Shown here: positions 30,180 to 38,602 of the stretch, in pieces
Layout of the letters: every line of letters starts with the position of its first letter
How positions within the stretch are numbered: the stretch's first letter is position 1
Assembly (NCBI RefSeq): GCF_014643775.1
Contig: NZ_BMKC01000001.1
Location: 868,001-932,000 of the forward strand
Source: Arenimonas soli
GTDB taxonomy: Bacteria; Pseudomonadota; Gammaproteobacteria; Xanthomonadales; Xanthomonadaceae
DNA: 64,000 bases
Direction of reading: 5' to 3'
The notes under the pieces: generated by a model
Told to the model about the DNA's origin: nothing
The model's input: the letters and a program-made list of their open reading frames with translations, nothing else
Databases searched by the model: none
Position numbers and translations under genes: made by a program

Positions 30180-32199
30180 GCGGCGACCCAACCGACTCGG
30201 CAAGTTCCTGTGTGGCGGATTGCTGGCGCTGGCGCTGACGCCGGCGGCAGCCCGCGAACTGCAGCTGCAGGTCGGGGCCGTGCGCAATGAAGCGGCCAGC
30301 CTTGAAGACGTGCGGGTGACGCTGGCCTGGCCCGACGGTGCCGCCGCCGGGGAACTGGCGCTGGAAGCGTCGCGCCTGCAGGTGCCGTCGCTGGGCCAGG
30401 ACCTGCGCGCAGTGCGCTGGCGCTGCCCGCTGTCGCGGGACGCCGACGGCCAGTGGCAATGCGAGGGCCCGGTCGGCGCGGCGGGTGGCAGCGGATCGCT
30501 GGCCGTGTCGCTGTCCGCGGCCCGCATCGACGCCTTGCTGGCCACGCGCGGCAGCGGGCTCGGCTACGCCTGGCACGCCGGCGCGCCCGACCGCCACCAA
30601 GTGGACCTGCGCGCGGTGCCTGTGGCCTGGCTCCGGGCCTTCCTGGCGACGCTGTGGGAAGACGGGCAGTGGACCGGCGGCCGCCTGGACGGCCGGGTGT
30701 CGGTTCGCACCGGCGAGGCCGTGTCCGTGGACGCCGACCTCGGGCTCGCGGATGTCGGCCTGGAAACCCCCGACGGCTGGCTGGCCGCCGCCGGCATGCA
30801 GGGCCGCCTGCAGGTGGACTACGACGGCGTGGCGCCGCGCCCGCGCACGGCGATCGAATACACCGCGCGTGGTGGCGAATTCCTGGTCGGCAGCCTGTAC
30901 GTGCCCCTGCCCGCAACGCCGGTGCAGGTGGACGTCGAAGTGTTCGCGCGCGATGGCGGCGGCTGGGACCTGCCGGCGTTCTCCTGGCGCGATGGCAAGG
31001 TGCTGCAGGCCAGCGGCTCGGCGCGGCTGGGCGCGGACAACGCGCCCACCGACCTGGACATCAGGCTTGCCCTGGACGACCTGGCGCCGGCCCGCGACCG
31101 TTATCTGGCCGGCTTCCTTGCCCCGGCCGGCTTCGGCGACCTGGTGCTGACCGGCGGCATGCAGGCGCAGCTGCGCATGGCCGACGGCCAGTGGCGATCG
31201 CTGGCGCTCGGCCTGGAGCGCCTGAACGCGATCGATCCGCGCCAGCGTTTCACCCTGGCCGGCCTGCACGGCAACCTGCGCTGGAACACCGGCGACGCGC
31301 CGGCGCCGGGCGAACTGGCCTGGGACAGCGCCGCGCTGTTCGGCATCGGCCTGGGCCATGCCCGGCTGGGTTTCACCAGCGCCGACGGCCAGCTGCAGCT
31401 GGCCGCCCCGGTGCCCATCCCGGTGCTCGACGGCCAGGTGCGTCTGGACCACCTGCGCTGGCAGCCGCCAGGCGACGGCCAGGGCACCCGTTTCGCGCTG
31501 GGCGCGACGCTGCAGGACCTGGACCTGGGCAGCCTGTCCCAGCGCCTGGGCTGGCCTGCCTTCGAGGGCAGCATCAGCGGCCGCATCCCGGCGGCGCGCT
31601 ACCAGGACAACCGGCTCACCCTCGACGGCGGCCTGACGATGCAGCTCTTCGGTGGCTCGGTGGCGCTGTCGAGCCTGGAGATGGAACGTCCCTTCGGCGT
31701 GGCGCCGACGCTGTCGGCGGACGTGGTGATCGAGGACATCGACCTTGAACCGCTGACGGCCGCCTTTGGCTTTGGGTCGATCACCGGCCGGCTCGATGGC
31801 CGCATTGACGGACTGCGCATGGTGGACTGGTCGCCGGTGGCCTTCGATGCGCGCCTGCAGTCGGACCCGGACTGGAAAGGCCGGCGCCGGATCAGCCAGC
31901 GCGCGGTCGAGGACATTTCCAAGGTCGGTGGTGGCGGTGGGCTGATGGGCGGCCTGCAGGCGCAGGCGCTGCGCCTGTTCGACGACTTCCGCTATGCCCG
32001 GCTGGGCCTGGCCTGCCGGCTGCGCGACAACGTCTGCCAGATGGACGGCGTGGATTCAGCGGGTGATGGCTATACCATCGTGCAGGGTGCGGGCCTGCCG
32101 CGTATCCAGGTGGTGGGCTTCCGCCGCCGCGTCGACTGGCCCACGCTGGTGGACCGCCTGAAGGCGGCCACCGAAGGGCAAACCCCGGTCATTCAATAG
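30178..32199 (+). CDS. YdbH-like AsmA-type protein, putative intermembrane phospholipid transport
   Basis: 673 aa. Basic N-terminus MRRPNRLGK and a hydrophobic segment (FLCGGLLALALTPAAA) act as signal or anchor. The remainder is rich in alternating beta-strand patterns and short duplicated modules, ending in a region with ISQRAVEDISKVGGGGG-type sequence typical of YdbH. YdbH, TamB and YhdP are AsmA-like bridges for phospholipid flow to the outer membrane in E. coli. The next gene is a YdbL-family lipoprotein, as in ydbH-ynbE-ydbL operons, which supports the call. E. coli YdbH is longer (about 880 aa). ATG 30166 is an alternative start. Confidence 0.72.
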   Translation: MRRPNRLGKFLCGGLLALALTPAAARELQLQVGAVRNEAASLEDVRVTLAWPDGAAAGELALEASRLQVPSLGQDLRAVRWRCPLSRDADGQWQCEGPVGAAGGSGSLAVSLSAARIDALLATRGSGLGYAWHAGAPDRHQVDLRAVPVAWLRAFLATLWEDGQWTGGRLDGRVSVRTGEAVSVDADLGLADVGLETPDGWLAAAGMQGRLQVDYDGVAPRPRTAIEYTARGGEFLVGSLYVPLPATPVQVDVEVFARDGGGWDLPAFSWRDGKVLQASGSARLGADNAPTDLDIRLALDDLAPARDRYLAGFLAPAGFGDLVLTGGMQAQLRMADGQWRSLALGLERLNAIDPRQRFTLAGLHGNLRWNTGDAPAPGELAWDSAALFGIGLGHARLGFTSADGQLQLAAPVPIPVLDGQVRLDHLRWQPPGDGQGTRFALGATLQDLDLGSLSQRLGWPAFEGSISGRIPAARYQDNRLTLDGGLTMQLFGGSVALSSLEMERPFGVAPTLSADVVIEDIDLEPLTAAFGFGSITGRLDGRIDGLRMVDWSPVAFDARLQSDPDWKGRRRISQRAVEDISKVGGGGGLMGGLQAQALRLFDDFRYARLGLACRLRDNVCQMDGVDSAGDGYTIVQGAGLPRIQVVGFRRRVDWPTLVDRLKAATEGQTPVIQ

Positions 32200-32210
32200 A
32201 GGGCAAGACA

Positions 32211-32816
32211 ATGGGCAAAACATTCAAGCGGCTGCTGCTGGCCCCCACCGCGGCGCTGGCGATGCTGGCCCTGGGCGCCTGCGTCACCATCAACGTCTAT
32301 TTCCCGGCGGCGGAGGCCCAGGAGGCGGCCGAAGAATTCGTCGAGAAGGTGCTGGGCGAAGACGCCGCGGCCGCCGAAGGCGAACCACAGGCCTTCGTGC
32401 CCGCCAGCCGCCCGCGCTGGAGTCCGATGTCGCTGCTCATTTCCTCGGCCCACGCCCAGGAAGCCGACATCACCATCCGCACGCCGGCCATCCAGGCCAT
32501 CCAGAACCGCATGGCCGAACGATTCAAGTCTGGCCTGCAGGCCCACTTCGATTCCGGCGCCCTTGGCTTCGGCAACGACGGCCTGGTGGTGCTGCGCGAC
32601 CCGGCCAAGGTGCCGCTAAAGGACCGGGTGTCGGTGAACCAGCTGGTGGCCGAGGACAACCGCGACCGCAACGCGGTGTACCGCGAGATCGCCGTGGCCA
32701 ACAACCACCCTGAGTGGGAAGCCCAGATCCGCCAGACCTTCTCGCGCCAGTGGGTCGCCAGCGCCCGCGCCGGCTGGTGGTACCAGGCCGCCGACGGCAG
32801 TTGGAAGCAGAAGTAA
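32211..32816 (+). CDS. YdbL-like (DUF1318) lipoprotein
   Basis: 201 aa. Lipobox LGAC with the lipidated Cys at 24. Then VTINVYFPAAEAQEAAEEF, an acidic linker, and a DUF1318 domain with ITIRTPAIQAIQNRMAERF, VNQLVAEDNRDRNAVYREIA and GWWYQAADGSW. In E. coli the lipoprotein (YnbE) and the DUF1318 protein (YdbL) are separate; here both features are on one chain, so it may combine their roles (inference). Starts 11 bases after the ydbH-like stop. Confidence 0.85.
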   Translation: MGKTFKRLLLAPTAALAMLALGACVTINVYFPAAEAQEAAEEFVEKVLGEDAAAAEGEPQAFVPASRPRWSPMSLLISSAHAQEADITIRTPAIQAIQNRMAERFKSGLQAHFDSGALGFGNDGLVVLRDPAKVPLKDRVSVNQLVAEDNRDRNAVYREIAVANNHPEWEAQIRQTFSRQWVASARAGWWYQAADGSWKQK

Positions 32817-32827
32817 GCCCGAGCGCC

Positions 32828-32865
32828 GGGGGCGCGGATTTGCGACAATCCGCGCCCCCTTGTTG
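32828..32865 (+). terminator. Rho-independent terminator after the ydbL-like gene
   Basis: Perfect 13-base-pair stem (32828-32840 with 32847-32859), loop TGCGAC, followed by TTGTTG. Very stable stem but an interrupted T-run. Confidence 0.65.
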
Positions 32866-32877
32866 TCGGCATCACCC

Positions 32878-34197
32878 GTGGCCCGTACCCGTTTCAAGCA
32901 GTGTCCTCCCTTCGACCTGGAAATCACCGACCTGAGCCACGACGGCCGCGGGGTCGGCCACCGCGAGGGCAAGGCGGTCTTCGTCACCGGCGCGCTTCCC
33001 GGTGAAACCGTGCGGGTCGAACAGACCGGCCGCAACCGCCATTTCGACGAAGGACGCACCCTGGAGGTGCTGGTCGCTTCGCCCCACCGCATCGAGCCGC
33101 GCTGCCCGCACTTCGGTACCTGCGCCGGCTGCGTGCTCCAGCACCTGGCCGAACCGCGCCAGATCGCCGCCAAACACGGCGTGCTGATGGACAACCTGCA
33201 GCGTATCGGCCACGTGGCACCCGACCAGGTGCTTGAACCGCTGGTGGACGCCGCCTGGGGCTACCGGCGCAAGGGCCGGTTTTCGGTGCGCTTCGTCGAA
33301 AAGAAGGGCAAGGCGGTGGTGGGTTTCCGGGAAACCAACCCGCGTTTCGTCGCCGACCTGTCGGTCTGCCACACCGTCATCCCGGAAATCGGCGAACGCC
33401 TGCCGGCGCTGTCGGCCCTGGTGGACAGCCTGGACGGCAAGCGCACGCTGCCGCAGATCGAATTCATCGCCGGCGAACAGGGCGTGGCCCTGGTGTTCCG
33501 CCATCTCGAGCCCTTGTCCGCCGACGACCAGGCGCGACTGGTGGCCTTCGCGAAGGAAACCGGCTTCGCCGTGTTCCTGCAGCCCGGCGGCATCGACACG
33601 GTCAGGCCGCTGTGGCCGGAACAGCTGGAGCTGTCGTTCGCGCTGCCCGATTTCGACCTGCACCTGGCCTTCCGGCCGCTGGACTTCATCCAGGTCAACG
33701 CCGGCCTGAACGACAAGATGATCCGGCGCGCGCTGGAACTGCTCGACCCGCGGCCCGAAGACCGCGTGCTGGACCTGTTCTGCGGCCTGGGCAACTTCAC
33801 CCTGCCGCTGGCGCGCCGGGCAGGAACCGTGGTCGGCGTCGAGGGTGACGCCGGGCTTGTGGCGCGGGCGCGGGAAAACGCCGCCCGCAACCAGGTCGCC
33901 AACGTCGAGTTCCACGCCGCCGACCTGGCCAAGGACCTTGCCGGCGAACCCTGGATGAAGGCCGGCTTCGACAAGCTGCTGCTCGACCCGCCGCGTGCCG
34001 GCGCCGCCGAGGTGCTGGCCCAGCTGCCGCTCAAGGGCATCCGCCGCATCGTGTACGTGTCCTGCCACCCGGGCTCGCTGGCGCGCGACGCCGGTTTCCT
34101 GGTGCGCGAGCGCGGCTATCGCCTGGTGGCGGCGGGCGCGATGGACATGTTCCCGCAGACGGCGCACGTTGAATCGATCGCACTGTTCGAGAAGTAG
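32878..34197 (+). CDS. rlmD: 23S rRNA (uracil-1939-C5) methyltransferase RlmD
   Basis: 439 aa. TRAM domain (ITDLSHDGRGVGHREGKAVF), [4Fe-4S] ligands C76-x5-C82-x2-C85 (RCPHFGTCAGC) and C164, SAM-binding VLDLFCGLGNFTLPLA, and nucleophile Cys396 in YVSCHPGSL. GTG 32878 preferred as start; an upstream TTG (32860) is in the terminator. No strong ribosome site is visible. Confidence 0.95.
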   Translation: MARTRFKQCPPFDLEITDLSHDGRGVGHREGKAVFVTGALPGETVRVEQTGRNRHFDEGRTLEVLVASPHRIEPRCPHFGTCAGCVLQHLAEPRQIAAKHGVLMDNLQRIGHVAPDQVLEPLVDAAWGYRRKGRFSVRFVEKKGKAVVGFRETNPRFVADLSVCHTVIPEIGERLPALSALVDSLDGKRTLPQIEFIAGEQGVALVFRHLEPLSADDQARLVAFAKETGFAVFLQPGGIDTVRPLWPEQLELSFALPDFDLHLAFRPLDFIQVNAGLNDKMIRRALELLDPRPEDRVLDLFCGLGNFTLPLARRAGTVVGVEGDAGLVARARENAARNQVANVEFHAADLAKDLAGEPWMKAGFDKLLLDPPRAGAAEVLAQLPLKGIRRIVYVSCHPGSLARDAGFLVRERGYRLVAAGAMDMFPQTAHVESIALFEK

Positions 34198-34200
34198 GGC

Positions 34201-34704
34201 ATGGGCATCGAAATCGAACGCAAGTTCCTGGTCACCGACGAGCGCTGGCGCGAGGGCGTGCTCAAGTCGGTGCGCATGGCCCAGGGTTACATCAACGACA
34301 TGGCCGCGCTGCGCGAGGCCCGGCAGAACGCCTCGGTGCGCGTGCGCATCGCCGGCGACGCCGCCTTCCTCAACCTCAAGTCGCGCGAGCCCGGGCACAC
34401 GCGGCAGGAGTTCGACTACCCCATCCCGGTGGCCGACGCCGAAGCGCTGCTGGCGCTGTGCGTGGGCGGCCGCATCGACAAGGTGCGCCATTACGTCGGC
34501 CACGCCGGCCACACCTGGGAAGTGGACCAATTCGCCGGCGACAATGCCGGCCTGGTGGTGGCCGAGATTGAACTGGCGGCCGCCGACGAAGTGTTCGAAC
34601 GTCCCGCCTGGCTGGGCCGGGAAGTCACCGACGAGACCCGTTGGTACAACCTGGCGCTGGCCGAGCGCCCGTTTTCGCGCTGGAACGCGCAGGAGAAAAC
34701 CTGA
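34201..34704 (+). CDS. CYTH-domain protein (inorganic triphosphatase-like)
   Basis: 167 aa cytoplasmic phosphohydrolase fold. The signature EIERKFLV is at residues 3-10, with basic and acidic pairs lining the tunnel (SVRVRIAG, LNLKSREPG, VAEIELA). Likely hydrolyses tripolyphosphate or a related triphosphate; relatives in bacteria often do. Three bases after rlmD; its stop overlaps the nagZ start. Confidence 0.9.
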   Translation: MGIEIERKFLVTDERWREGVLKSVRMAQGYINDMAALREARQNASVRVRIAGDAAFLNLKSREPGHTRQEFDYPIPVADAEALLALCVGGRIDKVRHYVGHAGHTWEVDQFAGDNAGLVVAEIELAAADEVFERPAWLGREVTDETRWYNLALAERPFSRWNAQEKT

Positions 34705-35714
34705 TGCTGGTGATTGGAGTCGGCGGCCTGGTGCTGTCGGACGAAGAGCGTGACTGGCTGCAGGACCCGCGGGTGTCGGGCGTGATCCTGTTCAAGCGCA
34801 ACTTCGCCTCGCGCGCCCAGGCCGGCGAACTGTGCCAGGCCATCCGCGAAGCCGCGCAGCGGCCGCAGCTGCTGTGCGTGGACCAGGAAGGCGGACGCGT
34901 GCAGCGTTTTCGCGAGGGTTATTCCGAGCTGCCGGCACTGGAGGGGTTCGGCCATATCTACGCCACCGACCGCGACGCCGCGCTGGCCCTGGCCCATGAG
35001 CACGCCTGGCTGATGGCCAGCGAAATCCTGGCCACCGGCCTGGACCTGAGTTTTGCACCGGTGGTGGACCTGGGCCGCGGCAACCTGGCGATCGGCAACC
35101 GCGCCTTCCACGCCGAGCCGGGCATCGTCGCCGACTTCTGCCGTGCCTACGTGGCCGGCCTGCACGAGGCCGGCATGGCCGCGACCATCAAACATTTCCC
35201 GGGCCACGGTTCGGTGCTCGAGGACACCCACTTCGACGACGCCGTCGATCCGCGCCCGCTGGCCGAGCTGCAGGCACTGGACCTGGTGCCCTTCGCCGCC
35301 GGCATCGAGGCCGGCGCCGAGGCGGTGATGATGGCGCACGTGAAATACCCGGCGGTCGCGCCCGAGCCGGCGGGTTATTCGCCGCGCTGGATCCGCGACA
35401 TCCTGCGCCGCGACATGGGCTTTGGCGGCATCGTCTTCAGCGACGACATCGGCATGGCCGCGGCCGAGTCCGCCGGCGGCGTGAAGGCGCGCATCGATGC
35501 CCACCTCGACGCCGGCTGCGACGCGGTGCTGGTGTGTGCGCCGGCGCTGGTCGCCGATTCCCTGCGCGCGGTCGCCGACCGCGAACCGGCGCCGGCCGGG
35601 CTGCTGTCGCCGCTGTTCGCGCGCCAGTTCCCGGCCTGGGACACGCTGCTGGCGCACGCACGTTACGATGGTGCCCGCGAAGCGCTGCGGCGCCTCGACC
35701 ATGGAGTTGCCTGA
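34704..35714 (+). CDS. nagZ: Beta-N-acetylhexosaminidase NagZ
   Basis: Glycoside hydrolase family 3, removes GlcNAc from GlcNAc-anhydroMurNAc peptides in cell-wall recycling; linked in many Gram-negatives to AmpC induction. 336 aa, no signal peptide, cytoplasmic. Loop KHFPGHGSVLEDTHFD (from Lys163) supplies the His-Asp acid/base pair; nucleophile Asp in FSDDIGM. ATG 34704 overlaps the CYTH stop (TGATG). Confidence 0.96.
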   Translation: MLVIGVGGLVLSDEERDWLQDPRVSGVILFKRNFASRAQAGELCQAIREAAQRPQLLCVDQEGGRVQRFREGYSELPALEGFGHIYATDRDAALALAHEHAWLMASEILATGLDLSFAPVVDLGRGNLAIGNRAFHAEPGIVADFCRAYVAGLHEAGMAATIKHFPGHGSVLEDTHFDDAVDPRPLAELQALDLVPFAAGIEAGAEAVMMAHVKYPAVAPEPAGYSPRWIRDILRRDMGFGGIVFSDDIGMAAAESAGGVKARIDAHLDAGCDAVLVCAPALVADSLRAVADREPAPAGLLSPLFARQFPAWDTLLAHARYDGAREALRRLDHGVA

Positions 35715-35715
35715 C

Positions 35716-36267
35716 ATGTCCCACGACCTTGGCGCCGCGCTGGCCCTGTCCGACCTGCTGTTCGACCGGCAAACGCTGGAAGCCGGCATCCACCGCATCG
35801 CCGGCGAAATCGACCAGGCCTATGCCGGCACCGGCGGCGAACGTCCGCTGCTGCTCACAGTGATGCACGGCGGGCTGCCGTTTGCTGCGCAACTGGCCAT
35901 GGCGATGAAAACCGACCTGCAGTTCGACTACCTGCACGCCACCCGCTATCGCGGCGCCACCCAGGGCGGCGGGTTGGAATGGAAACACCGGCCGGCGACG
36001 CCGCTGCAGGGCCGCAGGGTGCTGGTGGCCGACGACATCCTGGACGAAGGCCACACGCTCAAGGCCATCATCGGCTGGTGCCAGGAGCAGGGCGCCGCAG
36101 AAATCCGCGTCGCGGTCATGTCGCTCAAATTGCACGATCGCCGCGTTGCCGGCGTGCAAGCCCAGCACGTCGCCGTCGAAGTGCCCGATCGCTACGTGTT
36201 CGGCTACGGCATGGATTATTACGAGCAGGGCCGCAACCTGCCGGGCATCTACGCGCTCAAGGAATGA
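35716..36267 (+). CDS. hpt: Hypoxanthine-guanine phosphoribosyltransferase
   Basis: 183 aa type-I phosphoribosyltransferase that salvages hypoxanthine or guanine to IMP/GMP. PRPP loop VLVADDILDEGHTL; flexible loop region DYLHATRYRG; base site near DRYVFGYGMDYYEQGRNLPG. Start 35716 lies one base after the nagZ stop. Next to the nucleoside phosphorylase gene, making a small purine-salvage pair. Confidence 0.92.
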   Translation: MSHDLGAALALSDLLFDRQTLEAGIHRIAGEIDQAYAGTGGERPLLLTVMHGGLPFAAQLAMAMKTDLQFDYLHATRYRGATQGGGLEWKHRPATPLQGRRVLVADDILDEGHTLKAIIGWCQEQGAAEIRVAVMSLKLHDRRVAGVQAQHVAVEVPDRYVFGYGMDYYEQGRNLPGIYALKE

Positions 36268-36269
36268 AC

Positions 36270-37013
36270 ATGCCGCCACTCGACCTGGCCGTCATAGGCG
36301 GCACCGGCCTCTACCGCCTCGCGGCGCTGACCGGCGTTCAGGCCGTCGAGGGCGACACGCCCTATGGCGCGCCCTCCGGGCCCGTGCGCGTGGGCCAGCT
36401 GGCCGGACGCCGCGTGGGCTTCCTGGCCCGGCACGGCGAAGGCCATTCGCTGCCGCCGCACCGGGTGAACTACCGCGCCAACCTCTGGCGCCTGAAGGAC
36501 CTGGGCGCCCGCCGCGTGCTCGCAGTGAACACCGTCGGCGGCATCACCGACGCCTGGGGCCCGCAGGTGCTGGGCCTGCCCGACCAGCTGATTGACTACA
36601 CCTGGGGCCGCACGTCCAGCTTCTGGGACGGCGAGGGCGGCGAGGTGCTGCACGTGGACTTCGGCGAGCCCTACACGCCGTCACTGCGCGCCGCGGTGCT
36701 GGCCGCGGCCAACAAGGCCGGCGTGGCGCTGGTGGACGGCGGCTGTTATGGCGCCACCCAGGGGCCGCGCCTGGAAACCCGCGCCGAAATCGCCCGCATG
36801 CGCCGCGACGGCTGCGACCTGGTCGGCATGACCGGTATGCCCGAAGCCGGCCTCGCCCGCGAACTGGGCCTGGACTACGCCTGCCTGGCCATCGTGGCCA
36901 ACTGGGCGGCGGGCTGCGGTGACGCCGCCGAAATCACGCTCGAAGAGGTGCTGGCCAACGTCGAGGCCGCCAGTGCGGGCCTGCCGGGCCTGCTCGAAGC
37001 CCTGCTGGGGTAA
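36270..37013 (+). CDS. S-methyl-5'-thioinosine/thioadenosine phosphorylase
   Basis: 247 aa PNP/MTAP family enzyme. LAVIGGTGLYRL, ARHGEGHSLPPHRVNYRAN, GCYGATQGPRLETRAEI and VGMTGMPEAGLARELGL are family landmarks. In pseudomonads the homologue acts on methylthioinosine, and the substrate here may be the same; pairing with hpt, which would use the released hypoxanthine, supports that (inference). AAGGA at 36259-36263 selects ATG 36270 over ATG 36264. Confidence 0.88.
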   Translation: MPPLDLAVIGGTGLYRLAALTGVQAVEGDTPYGAPSGPVRVGQLAGRRVGFLARHGEGHSLPPHRVNYRANLWRLKDLGARRVLAVNTVGGITDAWGPQVLGLPDQLIDYTWGRTSSFWDGEGGEVLHVDFGEPYTPSLRAAVLAAANKAGVALVDGGCYGATQGPRLETRAEIARMRRDGCDLVGMTGMPEAGLARELGLDYACLAIVANWAAGCGDAAEITLEEVLANVEAASAGLPGLLEALLG

Positions 37014-37042
37014 TTGTCAGCCGTTTTGCCCTTGTTCATAAT
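37014..37042 (+). promoter_or_regulatory. Sigma-70 promoter of cspA-like gene
   Basis: TTGTCA at 37014-37019 (five of six), 17-base spacer, CATAAT at 37037-37042 (five of six). It starts right after the TAA of the upstream gene and leaves a leader of about 65 bases before the start, as expected for cold-shock genes. Best promoter match in the window. Confidence 0.75.
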
Positions 37043-37112
37043 CGGGCCGTGCACGGGACCGAGCCATCGGCACGCGGAGCACGACAGTTCCTACAGCAAG
37101 TGAGGGCAAGAC

Positions 37113-37316
37113 ATGAGTTTCGGTACCGTGAAGTGGTTCAACGACGCCAAGGGTTTTGGTTTCATCGCCCCCGAAGACGGCAGCGCCGACGTGTTCGTGC
37201 ATTATTCGGCCATCAGCTCGCAGGGTTTCCGTTCCCTGCAGGAAGGCCAGCGGGTCAGCTTCGAGGTGGTGCAGGGTCCGAAGGGCTCGCAGGCCGCCAA
37301 CGTGTCGCCGGTCTGA
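37113..37316 (+). CDS. Cold-shock protein (CspA family)
   Basis: 67 aa single cold-shock domain, nucleic-acid chaperone. RNP1 KGFGFIAP and RNP2 DVFVHYSA are intact. Own promoter and strong terminator make it a single-gene unit. Whether it is cold-induced or constitutive cannot be told. Confidence 0.97.
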   Translation: MSFGTVKWFNDAKGFGFIAPEDGSADVFVHYSAISSQGFRSLQEGQRVSFEVVQGPKGSQAANVSPV

Positions 37317-37338
37317 ACCACGCCAACGCGAAGACTTC

Positions 37339-37370
37339 GAAGCCCCGCCGCGTGCGGGGCTTCGTTTTTT
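37339..37370 (+). terminator. Rho-independent terminator of the cold-shock gene
   Basis: Ten-base-pair perfect stem GAAGCCCCGC / GCGGGGCTTC, five-base loop, then G and six T. Confidence 0.92.
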
Positions 37371-37382
37371 GAAGGGGGCTCC

Positions 37383-38600
37383 ATGCAAGCGCTCGACATC
37401 GCCATCGTCGGATACGGCAGCGGCGGCCAGGCCGCGGCGCTGGCGCTGTCGCGCGACGGCCACCGGGTCGAGGTGTTCGAACAGGCACCCGCGCTGCGGC
37501 CCGTCGGCGCCGGTTTCCTTCTGCAGCCCACCGGGCTGTCGGCGCTGTGGGAACTGGGCCTGCTGGCGCCGGCGCTGGCGCTGGGCCGCCGGGTCGATCG
37601 CCTGTATGGCGAAAACGAGGGCGGCCGGGCGGTCATGGACATGGCCTATGCCGGCCTCGACCCGCGCCTTTTCGGGCTGGGCCTGCAGCGCAACGCGCTG
37701 TTCGAACTGCTGCGGGACGCCTGGCCGGGCGCGAGCGACGTGCGCGTCGGCAGGCGCATCCGCGCGCTGGCGCCCGGTGGCCGCGAACTGCTCGACGAAT
37801 CAGGTGGCCGCCATGGCCCCTACGACCTGATCGTGGCCGCCGACGGCGCGGCCTCCTGCCTGCGGGCTTCGGTGGGTGCGCCGCGCCTGGACCGGCCCTA
37901 TCCCTGGGGTGCGCTCTGGTGCCTGCTGCCCGAAGCCGACTGGCCCTGGCGCAGTGAGCTCCGGCAGCGCTACCGCCGCGCCCGCGAGATGGCCGGCATG
38001 CTGCCGGTGGGCGCGCGCCCGGGTGATGCCACGCCGCGCCTGAGCTTTTTCTGGAGCCTGCCGGCCGCGGCCCTGCCGGACTGGTCGCGTGAAGGGCTGC
38101 CGGCCTGGAAAAACCGGGCAAGCTCGCTTTGGCCAGCGCTGGCACCGATGCTCGAATCGATTCAGGACTCCGCCCAGCTGGCGCAGGCCCGCTACCGCGA
38201 CGCCATCCCCGGCGCCTGGTCGCGCGGTCGCCTGGCCCTGCTGGGTGACGCCGCGCATGCGATGAGCCCGCAGCTGGGGCAGGGCGTGAACATGGCGCTG
38301 CTCGATGCCCTGGCTTTGCGCGATGCACTGCGTGGTTCGGATGAAGTCGAAACCGCGCTGGCCGCCTATGGCGCCGCACGCCGCCGGCACGTGGCGATCT
38401 ACCAGTTCTGGAGCCGCTGGCTGACGCCGGTGTTCCAGTCCGAGGCCGACAGCCTGGCCTGGCTGCGCGACCGCTTCTTCCTGCCCATGGGCCGCTTGCC
38501 GGGTGGGCGTGGCCAGATGCTGCGGGTGCTGACCGGTACCCAGCGCGGCTGGCTGGGGCGTCATGGGCTGCCGCCAGGCTTCCTGGACGCGTTGGGCTGA
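37383..38600 (+). CDS. FAD-dependent monooxygenase (PHBH fold)
   Basis: 405 aa class-A flavoprotein hydroxylase type. N-terminal dinucleotide-binding motif IAIVGYGSGGQAAALAL (a G-x-G-x-x-G with Gly-Tyr-Gly-Ser-Gly-Gly), mid DG-type motif IVAADGAASCLR, and FAD-ribose motif LALLGDAAHAMSPQLGQG near 285. No membrane segment at the N-terminus. Substrate unknown; no pathway neighbours. Ends two bases before the stop of the convergent ABC gene. Confidence 0.87.
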   Translation: MQALDIAIVGYGSGGQAAALALSRDGHRVEVFEQAPALRPVGAGFLLQPTGLSALWELGLLAPALALGRRVDRLYGENEGGRAVMDMAYAGLDPRLFGLGLQRNALFELLRDAWPGASDVRVGRRIRALAPGGRELLDESGGRHGPYDLIVAADGAASCLRASVGAPRLDRPYPWGALWCLLPEADWPWRSELRQRYRRAREMAGMLPVGARPGDATPRLSFFWSLPAAALPDWSREGLPAWKNRASSLWPALAPMLESIQDSAQLAQARYRDAIPGAWSRGRLALLGDAAHAMSPQLGQGVNMALLDALALRDALRGSDEVETALAAYGAARRRHVAIYQFWSRWLTPVFQSEADSLAWLRDRFFLPMGRLPGGRGQMLRVLTGTQRGWLGRHGLPPGFLDALG

Positions 38601-38602
38601 AT

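Noticed and set aside
32844-32849. GACAAT as a -10 for rlmD
   Set aside because: It lies in the loop and arm of the strong terminator hairpin at 32828-32859, which explains the sequence better.
34641-34703. Upstream extension of nagZ
   Set aside because: It overlaps the CYTH gene, lacks a ribosome site, and NagZ proteins start at MLVIGVGG-like sequence.
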